A stretch of 64,000 nt of DNA from Litchfieldella xinjiangensis (GTDB lineage: Bacteria > Pseudomonadota > Gammaproteobacteria > Pseudomonadales > Halomonadaceae): the NCBI RefSeq assembly GCF_000759345.1, contig NZ_JPZL01000001.1, positions 372,001 to 436,000 of the forward strand, written 5' to 3'. Below the pieces are notes generated by a model, which saw nothing but the letters and a program-made list of their open reading frames with translations, was not told the DNA's origin and searched no databases. Both the position numbers and the translations under genes were made by a program. Below, in pieces: positions 46,021 through 55,159 of the stretch (within the stretch, counting starts at the first letter, position 1; each line of letters opens with the position of its first letter).

Positions 46021-47991
46021 ATGGAGTACAGACGCGAGATTGACGGACTAAGAGCAGTAGCTGTTTTGCCCGTCATACTTTTTCATGCTGGTTTCACCTG
46101 GTTTGCCGGCGGTTATGTCGGTGTGGATGTGTTTTTCGTGATCAGCGGCTACCTGATCACCACCATACTTATTAATGAGCTGGAGAGTGGCACGTTCTCA
46201 ATAGCCAAGTTCTATGAACGTAGGGCACGCAGAATACTACCCGCGTTATTCTTCGTCATGGTGTGCTGTATCCCTTTTGCCTGGCATTGGATGCTACCCT
46301 ATCAGTTCCTAGATTTTACCGACTCGCTGATCGCAGTCAGTCTATTTTCTTCTAATATCCTATTCTGGAGAAAAAGCAATTACTTCGCGCCGGCGGCGGA
46401 AGAGAGCCCTTTATTGCATACATGGAGTCTTGCAGTAGAGGAGCAGTTCTATATATTTTTCCCACTTTTGTTATTAGTTCTTTGGGGCATCGGGAGGCGC
46501 CCCCTCTTTCACATTATCCTGGCCCTCTCTTGCGTTAGCCTACTACTGGCTGAATATGGCTGGCGTAACCATGCCACTGCAACGTTTTATCTTCTTCCTA
46601 CACGCGCATGGGAGTTGGGCGCAGGCGCCCTCTGCGCATTTCTCCTGCATCGCAAAACGCCAAGAGGAAACCAGACATTAGCTGCAATAGGTTTAGGATG
46701 CCTACTCTTTTCTATTTTTGGCTACGATGATCAGGTGCCGTTCCCCTCGGTCTATACGTTATTGCCGGTCGTAGGCACATCACTAATCATCCTGTTCGCA
46801 AGCAAGGGGACATTCACCGCACGGTTGCTCTCTACTCAAGCGCTGGTAGGCATCGGCGTCATCAGCTTTAGCGCCTATCTCTGGCACCAGCCGTTATTCG
46901 CTTTCGCACGTATCCGCACCCTATGGGACCCCTCCTGGGTAACCATGGCCAGCCTGTCTTGTCTTTCGATCATGCTCGCCTACCTGAGCTGGAAATACAT
47001 TGAACAGCCCTTTAGAACCTGCTCATTCGCCTTCATGAAATCCCGAGCCAAGATCTTCGCTACCTCTGCAATCGCCAGTTCCGCTTTTTTCGCTTCGGGC
47101 CTATACGGCCATATAACCAATGGGGCCGATCACAGAATCAATTTACCCTCTGCTATTGTTAAGGATCTTTTTGTCAAGGAATTCAATAAAGAGTGCTTCG
47201 ATTTTTCAATGAAGCATATAAGGAGGCATGGGTTCTTCTGCACCCTGGGGAATCCCCAATCCGAGCCAGACTTGGCCATTGTGGGTGATAGTCATGCGTT
47301 GTCCTTCCTGGGACCGTTTCATGATGCGTTCTCGAAAACTAACAACGCCCTCATATTTTCGGGTATCTCAGGCTGTCCCTCGCTTTTGAACACCTACGTA
47401 TTGAGAAATGATAATAAGCGAGAGACATGCAACTCGAGAAATCATGAAGGCTTTCAGCAGATCGTAGACAAAGGAATCACGAAGGTGGTTCTTATTTCAA
47501 GGTGGACCTACTACTCGACCGGCGATATTACCAACCAGTTTCGTCATATAGGACTGGAATACGATATCAAGAAAGACCGAAACGCATCATTCAACGTATT
47601 CGCGTCACAGCTTGAGGAAACATTGAGATTCTTCCAGGAAAAAGGCATAGAAGTGTATGTGTTCCACCAACCTCCGTTTCAGGAACTTGACGCTAGAAAC
47701 GTGTACAACTGGCTAGCTTTGTTTGGGAAGGAGGAGGCGGATAACATCATGATCAACGCCAGCCTCCAACAAAGCGTACATGACAGGCGCTACCAGCGAT
47801 TAAAGGAAACCATTGATGATAAGGCCAGTCTTTTCGAGGGTGTCACCACAATCGATTTCTCAGAAGCGTTATGCCCTGAGGGACTCTGCCTGATCGGAAA
47901 TCAAGAACTATCCTATTACTTGGACAAGGACCACTTATCCAATACCGGGGCGGCGCTTGTTCTCGCACCCCATCTCGAAAAATTCATGTGA
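46021..47991 (+). CDS. OafA/YrhL-type O-acyltransferase with C-terminal SGNH domain
   Basis: A 656-residue membrane enzyme that probably acetylates a surface polysaccharide. The N-terminal acyltransferase-3 domain has YRREIDGLRAVAVLPVILFH (catalytic His near residue 21) and about ten helices to residue 350. A periplasmic SGNH-like domain follows: block I is VGDSHALSF near 420 and block V DKDHLSNTGA near 640. Unlike its neighbours the gene is AT-rich, with many ATA, AGA and TTA codons, and the 180 bases before it are AT-rich too. This suggests acquisition between groL and trmJ. No other surface-polysaccharide genes are nearby. Confidence 0.9.
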   Translation: MEYRREIDGLRAVAVLPVILFHAGFTWFAGGYVGVDVFFVISGYLITTILINELESGTFSIAKFYERRARRILPALFFVMVCCIPFAWHWMLPYQFLDFTDSLIAVSLFSSNILFWRKSNYFAPAAEESPLLHTWSLAVEEQFYIFFPLLLLVLWGIGRRPLFHIILALSCVSLLLAEYGWRNHATATFYLLPTRAWELGAGALCAFLLHRKTPRGNQTLAAIGLGCLLFSIFGYDDQVPFPSVYTLLPVVGTSLIILFASKGTFTARLLSTQALVGIGVISFSAYLWHQPLFAFARIRTLWDPSWVTMASLSCLSIMLAYLSWKYIEQPFRTCSFAFMKSRAKIFATSAIASSAFFASGLYGHITNGADHRINLPSAIVKDLFVKEFNKECFDFSMKHIRRHGFFCTLGNPQSEPDLAIVGDSHALSFLGPFHDAFSKTNNALIFSGISGCPSLLNTYVLRNDNKRETCNSRNHEGFQQIVDKGITKVVLISRWTYYSTGDITNQFRHIGLEYDIKKDRNASFNVFASQLEETLRFFQEKGIEVYVFHQPPFQELDARNVYNWLALFGKEEADNIMINASLQQSVHDRRYQRLKETIDDKASLFEGVTTIDFSEALCPEGLCLIGNQELSYYLDKDHLSNTGAALVLAPHLEKFM

Positions 47992-48045
47992 AATGAGAGT
48001 TTACGGTACACTACGAGCCAAACTGCTCACCGTCACGGCTAGTGT

Positions 48046-48768
48046 ATGCTCGATAATATTCGCATCGTCCTCGTTCAGACCTTTCATCCCGGCAATATCG
48101 GTCAGGCCGCCCGCGCCATGAAGACCATGGGTCTGACAAACCTCGTACTGGTCAATCCCCGCTGTTTTCCCGATGCCGAAGCCACGCGGCTGGCTGCCGG
48201 TGCCGAGGATGTCGTCGAGTCGGCACGCGTCGTCAGCGACCTGAAGGATGCGGTGGCCGATTGCGTACAGGTGGTCGGCGCCAGTGCACGCCTTCGCAGC
48301 ATGCCGCTGCCGCATTATGCAGAACCCGAAGATATGGCGCGCGAAGTGACCCATAACGCCGCTCACGATCCGGTGGCCCTGGTCTTCGGCCGTGAGCGCT
48401 CTGGGCTGACCAACGACGAGATCAACTGCTGCAGTCACCAGGTCAGCATTCCGGCTAACCCCGAGTATGGGATTCTTAACCTCTCACAAGCCGTTCAAGT
48501 ACTGGCCTACGAGGTGTTTCGTGCTTGGCGTCATCGTCCCGATAGTAGCTTCCAGCACCAGACACCTTCGAACGGTCGCCCACCTACACGGGAACAGCTC
48601 GAGCACTTTCATGCCCACCTTCAGCAGGTCATGCAGGAGAGCGGCTTCCTGACCCAGCCACACGCGCGCACTGAAGCCCAGTTGCAGGCCTTGTTCGCCC
48701 GCGCTCAGCCGTCTCGGCGGGAACTGTCGCTATTGCGGGGGTTCCTGAGCGCAGTGGCGCCCAAGTAG
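48046..48768 (+). CDS. trmJ: tRNA (cytidine/uridine-2'-O-)-methyltransferase TrmJ
   Basis: A 240-residue SPOUT methyltransferase (E. coli 246) modifying position 32 of the tRNA anticodon loop. VQTFHPGNIGQAARAMKTMGL at the N-terminus (in two pieces) and the SAM-binding knot VFGRERSGLTNDE near 112 and GILNLSQAVQ near 145 are intact. GC content returns to the normal level here, marking the right edge of the acyltransferase insertion. It stands alone, without iscR downstream. Confidence 0.95.
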   Translation: MLDNIRIVLVQTFHPGNIGQAARAMKTMGLTNLVLVNPRCFPDAEATRLAAGAEDVVESARVVSDLKDAVADCVQVVGASARLRSMPLPHYAEPEDMAREVTHNAAHDPVALVFGRERSGLTNDEINCCSHQVSIPANPEYGILNLSQAVQVLAYEVFRAWRHRPDSSFQHQTPSNGRPPTREQLEHFHAHLQQVMQESGFLTQPHARTEAQLQALFARAQPSRRELSLLRGFLSAVAPK

Positions 48769-48772
48769 CCAT

Positions 48773-48794
48773 CGGCTGCCTCATGAGGCAGCCG
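48773..48794. terminator. palindrome between convergent trmJ and antiporter genes
   Basis: A perfect 22-base palindrome CGGCTGCCTCATGAGGCAGC-CG starting five bases after the trmJ stop. Without a U tract on either side it is a weak or bidirectional terminator candidate. Confidence 0.5.
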
Positions 48795-48817
48795 GGCTAA
48801 GCAGGCGCTTGAACCGC

Positions 48818-50176
48818 TTAGAGCACCATGGCCGCCAACCAGCCAAAGGCAATCAACGGAATGTTGTAATGCAGGAACGTGGGCACCACGCTATCCCAGA
48901 TATGATCGTGCTGGCGGTCGACGTTGAGCCCCGAGGTCGGTCCCAGAGTCGAATCGGAAGCCGGCGAACCGGCATCGCCCAGCGCCGCAGCCGTTCCTAC
49001 CAGTGCGACGGTCGCCAATGGCGAGAAGCCGAATTGAACTGCCAACGGCACAAAAATTGCCGCAATGATCGGGATGGTCGAGAACGACGAACCGATCCCT
49101 AACGTGATGAACAGACCGACCAGCAACATGACCAGCGCGGCAAGGCCCTGGTTATCGCCGATGATGGCGAAGGCGTTCTCGACCAGGAGGTCGATCTCCC
49201 CGGTAGCATTCATCACCGAGGCAAACCCCGAGGCGGAAATCATGATGAAGCCGATCAGCGCCATCATGCGCATGCCGCTGGTAAACAGATCATCGGCTTC
49301 GCGCCACTTGAAGATACCGCCGACCGAAAGCAGTGCAAACCCGACAAGCCCCCCCAATACCATCGATCCGCTATAAAGCTGGATACCCAACGCCGCGGCA
49401 ATCGCCACCAGCGACATGGCCAAGCCCCAGCCGCGAATGGAGGCCTGCTCGGTATCAGCTTCGGAACGCTGTAACGAATGATGAGTGGCAATATCCACGG
49501 CATCGTAGGTGCGCGGCTTTCGGTAACTGATGAACAGCGCCACCAACAGGCCAAGCGCCATGCCCCCCACCGGAACGCCCATGGCCAGAGGCAACATGCC
49601 ACGAGAAATCTCCAGGCCCAGAGCTTCGCCCGCTCCGTTGATGTTTGCCATCAGGATGTCGTTGAGGAAGATGGCGCCGAAGCCGACGGGAAGCAACATG
49701 TAGGGCGCCGTCAGGCCGAAGGTCAAGGCACAGGCGACGGCGCGCCGATCCAGGCTCAGCTGGTTCATGATTTTCAGAAGCGGCGGAATCAGTATCGGAA
49801 TGAAGGCAATGTGCACAGGAATCAGATTCTGGGACGACACGGCGACCAACAGCACCGACCCCAGCAAGACCGACTTCACCACGGCCTGGCGCTGGGCCGA
49901 TGCCTCGTGCCCCAGCAGGCGAATGAGGCGTTGCGCCAAAAGGTCCGGCAAGCCGGATCGAGAAATCGCTACGGCGAATGCGCCGAGTGTCGCATAGGCC
50001 AGGGCCACCTGGGCGCCGCCACCGACCCCCTCGTTGAAGGCGCCCAGGGTATCCTCGAGCGAGAGTCCTCCCACCAGGCCCCCGACCAGGGCGCCCACCA
50101 CCAATGCAAACACCACCGATACGCGGGCCAGGGAAAGGCCGACCATTACCACTACCGCTAGAATCACCGCATTCAT
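48818..50176 (-). CDS. Na+/H+ antiporter family protein (NhaC-like ion transporter superfamily)
   Basis: A 452-residue polytopic membrane protein with about eleven hydrophobic segments. [18 protein letters not shown] near residue 58, [23 protein letters not shown] near 112 (in pieces), [19 protein letters not shown] near 370 and the Gly/Asp-rich [21 protein letters not shown] near 405 match the Na+/H+ antiporter family (YuiF-like). Sodium export would fit a halophile, but related proteins transport organic acids or amino acids. It is a single gene, divergent from the candidate CsrA-binding RNA. Confidence 0.85.
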   Translation of the reverse strand: MNAVILAVVVMVGLSLARVSVVFALVVGALVGGLVGGLSLEDTLGAFNEGVGGGAQVALAYATLGAFAVAISRSGLPDLLAQRLIRLLGHEASAQRQAVVKSVLLGSVLLVAVSSQNLIPVHIAFIPILIPPLLKIMNQLSLDRRAVACALTFGLTAPYMLLPVGFGAIFLNDILMANINGAGEALGLEISRGMLPLAMGVPVGGMALGLLVALFISYRKPRTYDAVDIATHHSLQRSEADTEQASIRGWGLAMSLVAIAAALGIQLYSGSMVLGGLVGFALLSVGGIFKWREADDLFTSGMRMMALIGFIMISASGFASVMNATGEIDLLVENAFAIIGDNQGLAALVMLLVGLFITLGIGSSFSTIPIIAAIFVPLAVQFGFSPLATVALVGTAAALGDAGSPASDSTLGPTSGLNVDRQHDHIWDSVVPTFLHYNIPLIAFGWLAAMVL

Positions 50177-50336
50177 GCTTTTTATCGCCCAATTGTCAGC
50201 AGAAAGAGTCGAAAGGCGGCGATACTAGCAGATTTCTTGCTGAGACGGAGCATTCACCTGGTACTTACCTAGCCTCATCCAGTCATGCAATCGTCATCAC
50301 ATCGCTATTGCCATGTAACACCGCTACGCTAAAAAA

Positions 50337-50547
50337 GGACGTGCGAGGTCGGGGGGGCTGACCACGCCACGAAAGATACGTCGCAAGACGGATGACTTAC
50401 TAGACAACGGACACTGTCGTTAAGCGTGCCAAGGAAGCATGGGTACAGGACGTACCAAAAGGAGCGGTCATAGGCCGCGACATCGGGACGATGGCCAGGG
50501 AGGGGATCATGCCGCCACGGAGTTGCTTGCTCCGTGGCGTCTTTGTT
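50337..50547 (+). ncRNA. candidate CsrA/RsmA-titrating small RNA (CsrB/RsmY/RsmZ-like)
   Basis: This gap between genes has ten GGA motifs (starting at 50337, 50390, 50409, 50433, 50448, 50461, 50486, 50499, 50504 and 50519). Four sit in hairpin loops: GGTAC-AGGAC-GTACC (50442-50456), CATCG-GGA-CGATG (50481-50493), TGC-CAAGGAA-GCA with flanking pairs (50425-50441) and GACA-ACGGACAC-TGTC (50403-50418). A terminator-like hairpin follows at 50514. GGA in loops is how CsrB/RsmZ RNAs bind CsrA. A -10-like TACGCT (50325-50330) precedes it, and a CTTACC half-site at 50264 faintly resembles a GacA box. Neither end is known and no homolog search was possible. Confidence 0.68.
50514..50547 (+). terminator. 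terminator-like hairpin of the GGA-rich RNA candidate
   Basis: A perfect 9-bp stem (GCCACGGAG / CTCCGTGGC) with a 7-base loop, followed by GTCTTTGTT. The U tract is interrupted. It could also serve the convergent ilvE gene from the other side. Confidence 0.65.
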
Positions 50548-50594
50548 CATGAAGACTCGATTGCGGAACGGTTAATACGTAGATCGGATGCACG

Positions 50595-51545
50595 TCATAC
50601 CGGCGTGAGCCAATCACTGAATGCCCCCAGGTCGTCCCCCAGGTCACCGCGCGTGACACGCCGGTAGAGCGACTGCAGTGTGGCTGTGACCGAATCGTCG
50701 GCAATGCGCTCCGCTGACGAGCCGATTCGTCGACCATCGAGTTCCCGCAAGGGCAGTATTTCCGCCGCCGTGCCTGTCAGGAACGCCTCATCGGCGGTAT
50801 ACAGTTCGTCTCGCGTGATGCGTCGCTCTTGCACTTCCAACCCCAGGACATCGCGAGCCAGGCGAATGACGCTGTCGCGTGTGATTCCCTGCAGGCAGGA
50901 GGTGATCTCGGGAGAATGCATGACGCCGTCTCGCAGGAAAAACACGTTGGCGGCCGACGCTTCGGCGACATACCCCTCGGGATCCAGCATCAACGCTTCG
51001 TCGAAGCCGGCCTTGATCGCCGTGTTGAGCGCCAGCATCGAGTTGACGTAATGGCCGTTGGTCTTGGCACGGCACAGGCTGATGTTGACGTGATGCCGCG
51101 CCCATGACGAGGTCAGGGCACGCAGGCCCTGGCTCGACGCCTCAGCCGAGATGTAGTCCCCCAGGTCCCAGGCAGCGATCATCGCATTGGTCGTCAGGCC
51201 CTTGGCCCGCAACCCCATGCTCTCGGCGCCGAAATAAACCGTCGGCTTGAGGTAGGCATTGGTCAGCGAATTGCGCCGCAGGCACTCTCGCTGTGCCTCG
51301 ATCAACTGCTCCGCCGACCAGGTCAGCGGCATGTCCAAAGCGTGCGCGCTGTCTCGCAGCCTGCGGGTGTGTTCGGCCACCCGAAACAGGTGCGTGCCGT
51401 TCGGGCCGGCATAGGCACGCACGCCCTCGAAGCACCCCATGCCGTAATGCAGGGTATGCGTCAGTATGTGCGTGGTGGCGTCACGCCACGGTAGCCACTC
51501 GCCATTGTTCCATATCCAGCCATCGCGATCGTAAAGCGGTGTCAT
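50595..51545 (-). CDS. ilvE: branched-chain amino acid aminotransferase (IlvE type)
   Basis: A 316-residue fold-type IV PLP aminotransferase (E. coli 309). HTLHYGMGCFEGVRAY is near residue 30, the PLP Lys lies in RAKTNGHYVNSML near 160, and EASAANVFF and GITRDSVI near 196-225 are conserved. Sequence is very close to what I recall of pseudomonad IlvE. Its ATG overlaps the preceding deacetylase stop (ATGA), so it is translated as the last gene of the TRAP/amidohydrolase operon. It may serve branched-chain synthesis, or transaminate the pathway's amines or amino acids. Confidence 0.88.
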   Translation of the reverse strand: MTPLYDRDGWIWNNGEWLPWRDATTHILTHTLHYGMGCFEGVRAYAGPNGTHLFRVAEHTRRLRDSAHALDMPLTWSAEQLIEAQRECLRRNSLTNAYLKPTVYFGAESMGLRAKGLTTNAMIAAWDLGDYISAEASSQGLRALTSSWARHHVNISLCRAKTNGHYVNSMLALNTAIKAGFDEALMLDPEGYVAEASAANVFFLRDGVMHSPEITSCLQGITRDSVIRLARDVLGLEVQERRITRDELYTADEAFLTGTAAEILPLRELDGRRIGSSAERIADDSVTATLQSLYRRVTRGDLGDDLGAFSDWLTPV

Positions 51546-52678
51546 TGGGGCTCCTCGGGATCAGAATCTCGGTGAAGATAGGCATGCCACTCATCCATCA
51601 GCGCCTTTTGATGCGGTTGCAGGTCCTGATAGGCCCAGGCGGCGATCTCGTCATTCTGGGGATCGGGCACCACGATAGCGCTGCCTGCCAGCTCGGCGAT
51701 GACGGCATGACCGCAAAACGGGACATAGCCCTCGGAATACCCCCCTTCGTGAACCATGACGAGCCGTCCATCACAGCAGCGCTCGGCCACAGCCTTGACC
51801 TGCCGGGTCATTTCTCCGAACGCGGCACTGTTCAACAGCATCTTGCCTAACGGGTCCTTGGCACAGGCATCGTAGCCACAGGCAACTACGATAAGATCCG
51901 GCTCGAAGGCCTCCAGGGCAGGCAATATCAATTCGCTCATGGCGTAACGATAGGCCCCAATACCACAGCCGGGCGGTAACGGAAGATTGAGGTTGGCGCC
52001 CCTGCCCTCGCCTTCACCGCGCTCCTCAAAGTTACCCGTTTCCAGCGGGTAATTACCCGCTTGGTGAACCGAGACCGTAAAGACGTCGGGATCGTCATAG
52101 AACGCGGCCTGCTGACCATTGCCGTGATGTACGTCCCAATCGAGAATCGCCACCCGGCGAACCAGACCCAAGGCCCGGGCGTGCATGACCGCTACCGGAA
52201 TGTTCCCCAACAGGCAGAAACCGCGGCCAAGATCGGCCTCGGCGTGATGCCCCGGGGGGCGACACAATGCATAAGCCGAGCGCAACTCCCCCCGCGCCAC
52301 CGCGTCGACGGCAGCGATGGCGAGCCCTGCCGACTGTTTCGCGGCGGCCAGGCTACCAGCGGTAAACGGCGCGCAGTCGCCGCCGTCGCCAATCCCGACC
52401 TGGCTCCCCGCCTCGAGCGCCTCCAGATAGCGGGGCGTATGAAAACGCGCCAGTGCCTCATTATCGGCGGCGGGCGGCTTGCGCACTTCAAGGGCATCGA
52501 TCAGCCCCGATACCTCGAGCAGATTCTTGAGTCGCCGCTTGCTCTCTGGGCTTTCCGATGCGGGTTGCGGCTGCAGGTACTCCCCGGGCGAGGAAAAAAC
52601 GCCAATCGCGCCCGGATCGTGCCAGAAACAGCGCTCGTGCCAGAAGAATCCCGTGCGCTGGATACCGGGTGACGTCAT
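51542..52678 (-). CDS. class II histone deacetylase-fold amidohydrolase
   Basis: A 378-residue zinc amidohydrolase of the arginase/deacetylase fold. RTGFFWHERCFWHD at the N-terminus resembles bacterial HDAH-type enzymes such as Pseudomonas PA3774 (from memory). The catalytic His pair is RPPGHHAE near residue 145, zinc ligands are in DWDVHHGNG near 182 and GYDACAKDP near 270, and the transition-state Tyr is in EGGY near 308. It removes acyl groups from amines; the substrate is unknown. ATG 52678 overlaps the cyclodeaminase stop by four bases. It is a paralog of the acetylpolyamine-type gene two genes upstream. Confidence 0.88.
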   Translation of the reverse strand: MTSPGIQRTGFFWHERCFWHDPGAIGVFSSPGEYLQPQPASESPESKRRLKNLLEVSGLIDALEVRKPPAADNEALARFHTPRYLEALEAGSQVGIGDGGDCAPFTAGSLAAAKQSAGLAIAAVDAVARGELRSAYALCRPPGHHAEADLGRGFCLLGNIPVAVMHARALGLVRRVAILDWDVHHGNGQQAAFYDDPDVFTVSVHQAGNYPLETGNFEERGEGEGRGANLNLPLPPGCGIGAYRYAMSELILPALEAFEPDLIVVACGYDACAKDPLGKMLLNSAAFGEMTRQVKAVAERCCDGRLVMVHEGGYSEGYVPFCGHAVIAELAGSAIVVPDPQNDEIAAWAYQDLQPHQKALMDEWHAYLHRDSDPEEPQ

Positions 52679-53625
52679 CGCTGCCCCTCGAGCTGCTCCC
52701 ACACCTCAATGGCTGCCGCCAGGTCTTCCAGGGAGGCACCCACCGACTTGAATACGGTAATCGCTTGCGCGCTACTGCGCCCCGGCCGTTCGTCCCGCAT
52801 CAATTCGGCGAGTTCGGCGCGAATGTCATCGAGGCTGAAACGCCCCTCGTCGACGGCCTGCAGCACGTCGCCGGCTTCGCCCTTCGCCCCGGCGTAGGTG
52901 TCGACGAAGACCTCCCCACGCTCGAGACAGGCCGCATCGCTCTCGCGCATGGAGGGACGAAACGCCCCGACCAGATCGAGATGCGTGCCCGGGGCCAGCC
53001 ACTCGCCGTGAATCAACGGCTCGGTGGATAGCGTGGCACAGCTCACGATATCCGCCTCGGGGGTGGCGGCGGCAAGATCGGTCACCGCCGCGCAGTCGAA
53101 GCGGTCGGCGTAAATCTGGGCGATCTCCTCGGCCTTGTCCGGATTGCGCCCCCAGATGCGCACGCGCTTGATCGGACGTACCGCGGCATGGGCCTCGATC
53201 AGCATCGGAGCCAGCTTGCCGGTCCCTACCACCAATAGCGATTCGGCATCTTCGCGGGCCAGCTCGCGCGCCGCCAGCGCCGAGGCCGCCGCCGTACGAC
53301 GCCGGGTCAGCTCACTCCCTTCCAGGCAGGCCAGGGGACGACCGTGCTCCCCCTCGCTGAGCAGATAAACGCCGGCAATGGCCGGCAGACCATGATCGGC
53401 GTTCTGCGGGAAGACATTGACCATCTTTACACCGATGTAGCCCCGCGACTCCCAGGCCGGCATCAGCAGCATGGTGGCTTCGCCATCGTGGCGATGCATG
53501 GCGTGATGGTGACGCGGGGGCGCCTCGACGCCCTCGCGAAAGGTCCGCCCCAGCCGATCGACCAGCGACGCCCACGGCAGTGACACTGCCACCTGATCGG
53601 CGCCGATCATGCGAATGTCGCTCAT
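52675..53625 (-). CDS. ornithine cyclodeaminase / mu-crystallin family protein
   Basis: A 316-residue protein with the OCD/mu-crystallin fold. The substrate region is ESRGYIGVKMVNVFP near residue 60 (Lys and Arg for carboxylate binding), and the Rossmann segment LLVVGTGKLAPMLIEAH is near 131 (GTGxxA/G), followed by WGRNPDKAEE. The DLVGAFRPSMRE motif near 216 is typical. Family members make proline from ornithine or reduce cyclic ketimines; which applies here is open. It is located between RidA (one-base gap) and a deacetylase (ATGA overlap). Confidence 0.9.
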   Translation of the reverse strand: MSDIRMIGADQVAVSLPWASLVDRLGRTFREGVEAPPRHHHAMHRHDGEATMLLMPAWESRGYIGVKMVNVFPQNADHGLPAIAGVYLLSEGEHGRPLACLEGSELTRRRTAAASALAARELAREDAESLLVVGTGKLAPMLIEAHAAVRPIKRVRIWGRNPDKAEEIAQIYADRFDCAAVTDLAAATPEADIVSCATLSTEPLIHGEWLAPGTHLDLVGAFRPSMRESDAACLERGEVFVDTYAGAKGEAGDVLQAVDEGRFSLDDIRAELAELMRDERPGRSSAQAITVFKSVGASLEDLAAAIEVWEQLEGQR

Positions 53626-53626
53626 C

Positions 53627-53983
53627 TCAGCCCTCCGGCAGTGCGGCGATGATCATGATTTCGACCTTCCATTCGGGCTTGGCCAGGTTGGCTTCCACCG
53701 CGGCACGAACCGGGGGACGACCCGGCACGACCCATGCGTCCCAGGCGGCATTCATCTGGTCGAACTCGGCCATGCTTGTTACCCAGATCTGGGCGGAAAG
53801 CAGGTTCTCCTTGGACGTTCCCGCCTCGGCTAACAAGCGATCGATCTGTTCGAGAATCTGCTCGGTCTGGCCGCGCATGTCGGCGCTGGAGTCCTTGGCG
53901 ACCTGGCCGGCCAGGTAAACGGTGCCATTGTGGACGGTGACCTGGCTCATGCGGGCATTGGCGTCGGTATATTGAATGCTCAT
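53627..53983 (-). CDS. RidA family protein (enamine/imine deaminase)
   Basis: A 118-residue YjgF/RidA-fold protein that forms trimers and hydrolyses reactive enamine or imine intermediates. The core VYLAGQVAKD is near residue 23, and GRPPVRAAVEANLAKPEWKVEI near 90 (in pieces) contains the conserved carboxylate-binding Arg. Its place between an amidohydrolase and the cyclodeaminase fits a pathway generating imines from amines. The ATG at 53983 lies nine bases from the amidohydrolase stop. Confidence 0.93.
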   Translation of the reverse strand: MSIQYTDANARMSQVTVHNGTVYLAGQVAKDSSADMRGQTEQILEQIDRLLAEAGTSKENLLSAQIWVTSMAEFDQMNAAWDAWVVPGRPPVRAAVEANLAKPEWKVEIMIIAALPEG

Positions 53984-53992
53984 CGTTACGTC

Positions 53993-55066
53993 TCAGTCAG
54001 TGGTATTGAGGGCTTTTGCCGTGTCGGTCTGACACGAGCGACGAAAACCGGTAAAGAACGCTGCGAGATTGGGGCCCAGGCTGTCGGTGGGATAGCCCCC
54101 CTCCTGTACCAGAACCACAGGTGTATCGAGCTGGCCCAGGCGCTCGCCGATGCGCACGAAGTCGTCGGTTTCGAGGGCCAGGCCGGCCAACGGGTCATCC
54201 TTGTGCGCATCCAGTCCGAGCGCCACCACGACGGCACCGGGATCGAACGCGTCCAGGTGTCCGATCAGCGTCTCGAGCGCCGCCATGAAGGCATCGCCCT
54301 GGCTGCCCAACGGCAGGGGAATGTTGACATTGGCACCCCGCCCCTGGCCGATGCCGCACTCGTCGGCCCCACCCCAGAAGAACGGGTAGAAATGCGCAGG
54401 GTCGGCATGCAGCGAGCCTGTCCAGACATCGCCGCGGGCATAGAAGATGTCCTGAGTACCGTTGCCGTGGTGCAGGTCGACATCGAGGATGGCCACACGC
54501 TCGTGCCGCTCACGCAGTACCGTTGCGGCCAGGGCGGAATTGTTCAGGAAGCAGAACCCCCCTGCACGATCCGGCCCAGCGTGGTGGCCGGGTGGGCGAC
54601 ACAGGGCATAGGCGACCCGCTCGCCGCCGAGTACCGCATCCGCCGCCGCTTCAGCGGTTGCCGCGCTGGCGAGGATCCCGGTGAAACTGTCCGCATCGAT
54701 CGGGCAGGCCATGTCGTGCATGTGCCACCCCACCTGGCCGACCGGATGCTCGGGATAATGGTGCCCACCCCCGCACGGATGAATGTTGGGCGCGACCAGT
54801 TCGGCGGCGCCCGGCAACTCGCGCCAACGGCGATGGATGGTCTCGAGAAAGGTCAGGTAGCGCGGCGTGTGGATACGCGCCAGACGTTCACGCAGCCTAT
54901 CGCTGTCCAGGGTTTCCGGTGCTTCGAGTTGCAGCGCCAGCTCATCGAGGGCAGCCCTGAGCTTGTCGGCCCGCTCCGGCCGTTCGGGTGAAGGCGCCGG
55001 CTTGCCACGCAGCAGGAAGGTGGCAGGCGAATGGGCACTCTGGGCCTCGCTATAGAACAGCTTCAT
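53993..55066 (-). CDS. acetylpolyamine amidohydrolase-like deacetylase
   Basis: A 357-residue zinc amidohydrolase. It follows the Mycoplana acetylpolyamine amidohydrolase layout closely, from memory: a KLFYSEAQSAHSP start, RPPGHHAGPDRAGGFCFLNN near residue 156, DVDLHHGNGTQDIFYARGDV near 196, then LHADP...FWGGADECGIGQGRG near 222-245, LGLDAHKDDP near 287 and EGGYP near 325. Such enzymes remove acetyl groups from N-acetylputrescine, acetylcadaverine and related amines. It lies 94 bases after dctM with an intervening weak hairpin (55106-55129), so expression may step down here. Confidence 0.88.
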   Translation of the reverse strand: MKLFYSEAQSAHSPATFLLRGKPAPSPERPERADKLRAALDELALQLEAPETLDSDRLRERLARIHTPRYLTFLETIHRRWRELPGAAELVAPNIHPCGGGHHYPEHPVGQVGWHMHDMACPIDADSFTGILASAATAEAAADAVLGGERVAYALCRPPGHHAGPDRAGGFCFLNNSALAATVLRERHERVAILDVDLHHGNGTQDIFYARGDVWTGSLHADPAHFYPFFWGGADECGIGQGRGANVNIPLPLGSQGDAFMAALETLIGHLDAFDPGAVVVALGLDAHKDDPLAGLALETDDFVRIGERLGQLDTPVVLVQEGGYPTDSLGPNLAAFFTGFRRSCQTDTAKALNTTD

Positions 55067-55159
55067 GGGCTAAGGCTCTCCTCACTCTCTAGGGCTAGGG
55101 TCCATGGCTAGCTGGCTCCATGACTAGCCGCGCTTGCTAACGACGTAAATGATGTCCGG

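Noticed and set aside
50244-50336. A clear GacA box upstream of the GGA-rich RNA
   Set aside because: Only one half-site (CTTACC) fits the TGTAAG-N6-CTTACA consensus; the other half is poor. I mention it in the feature but do not annotate it.
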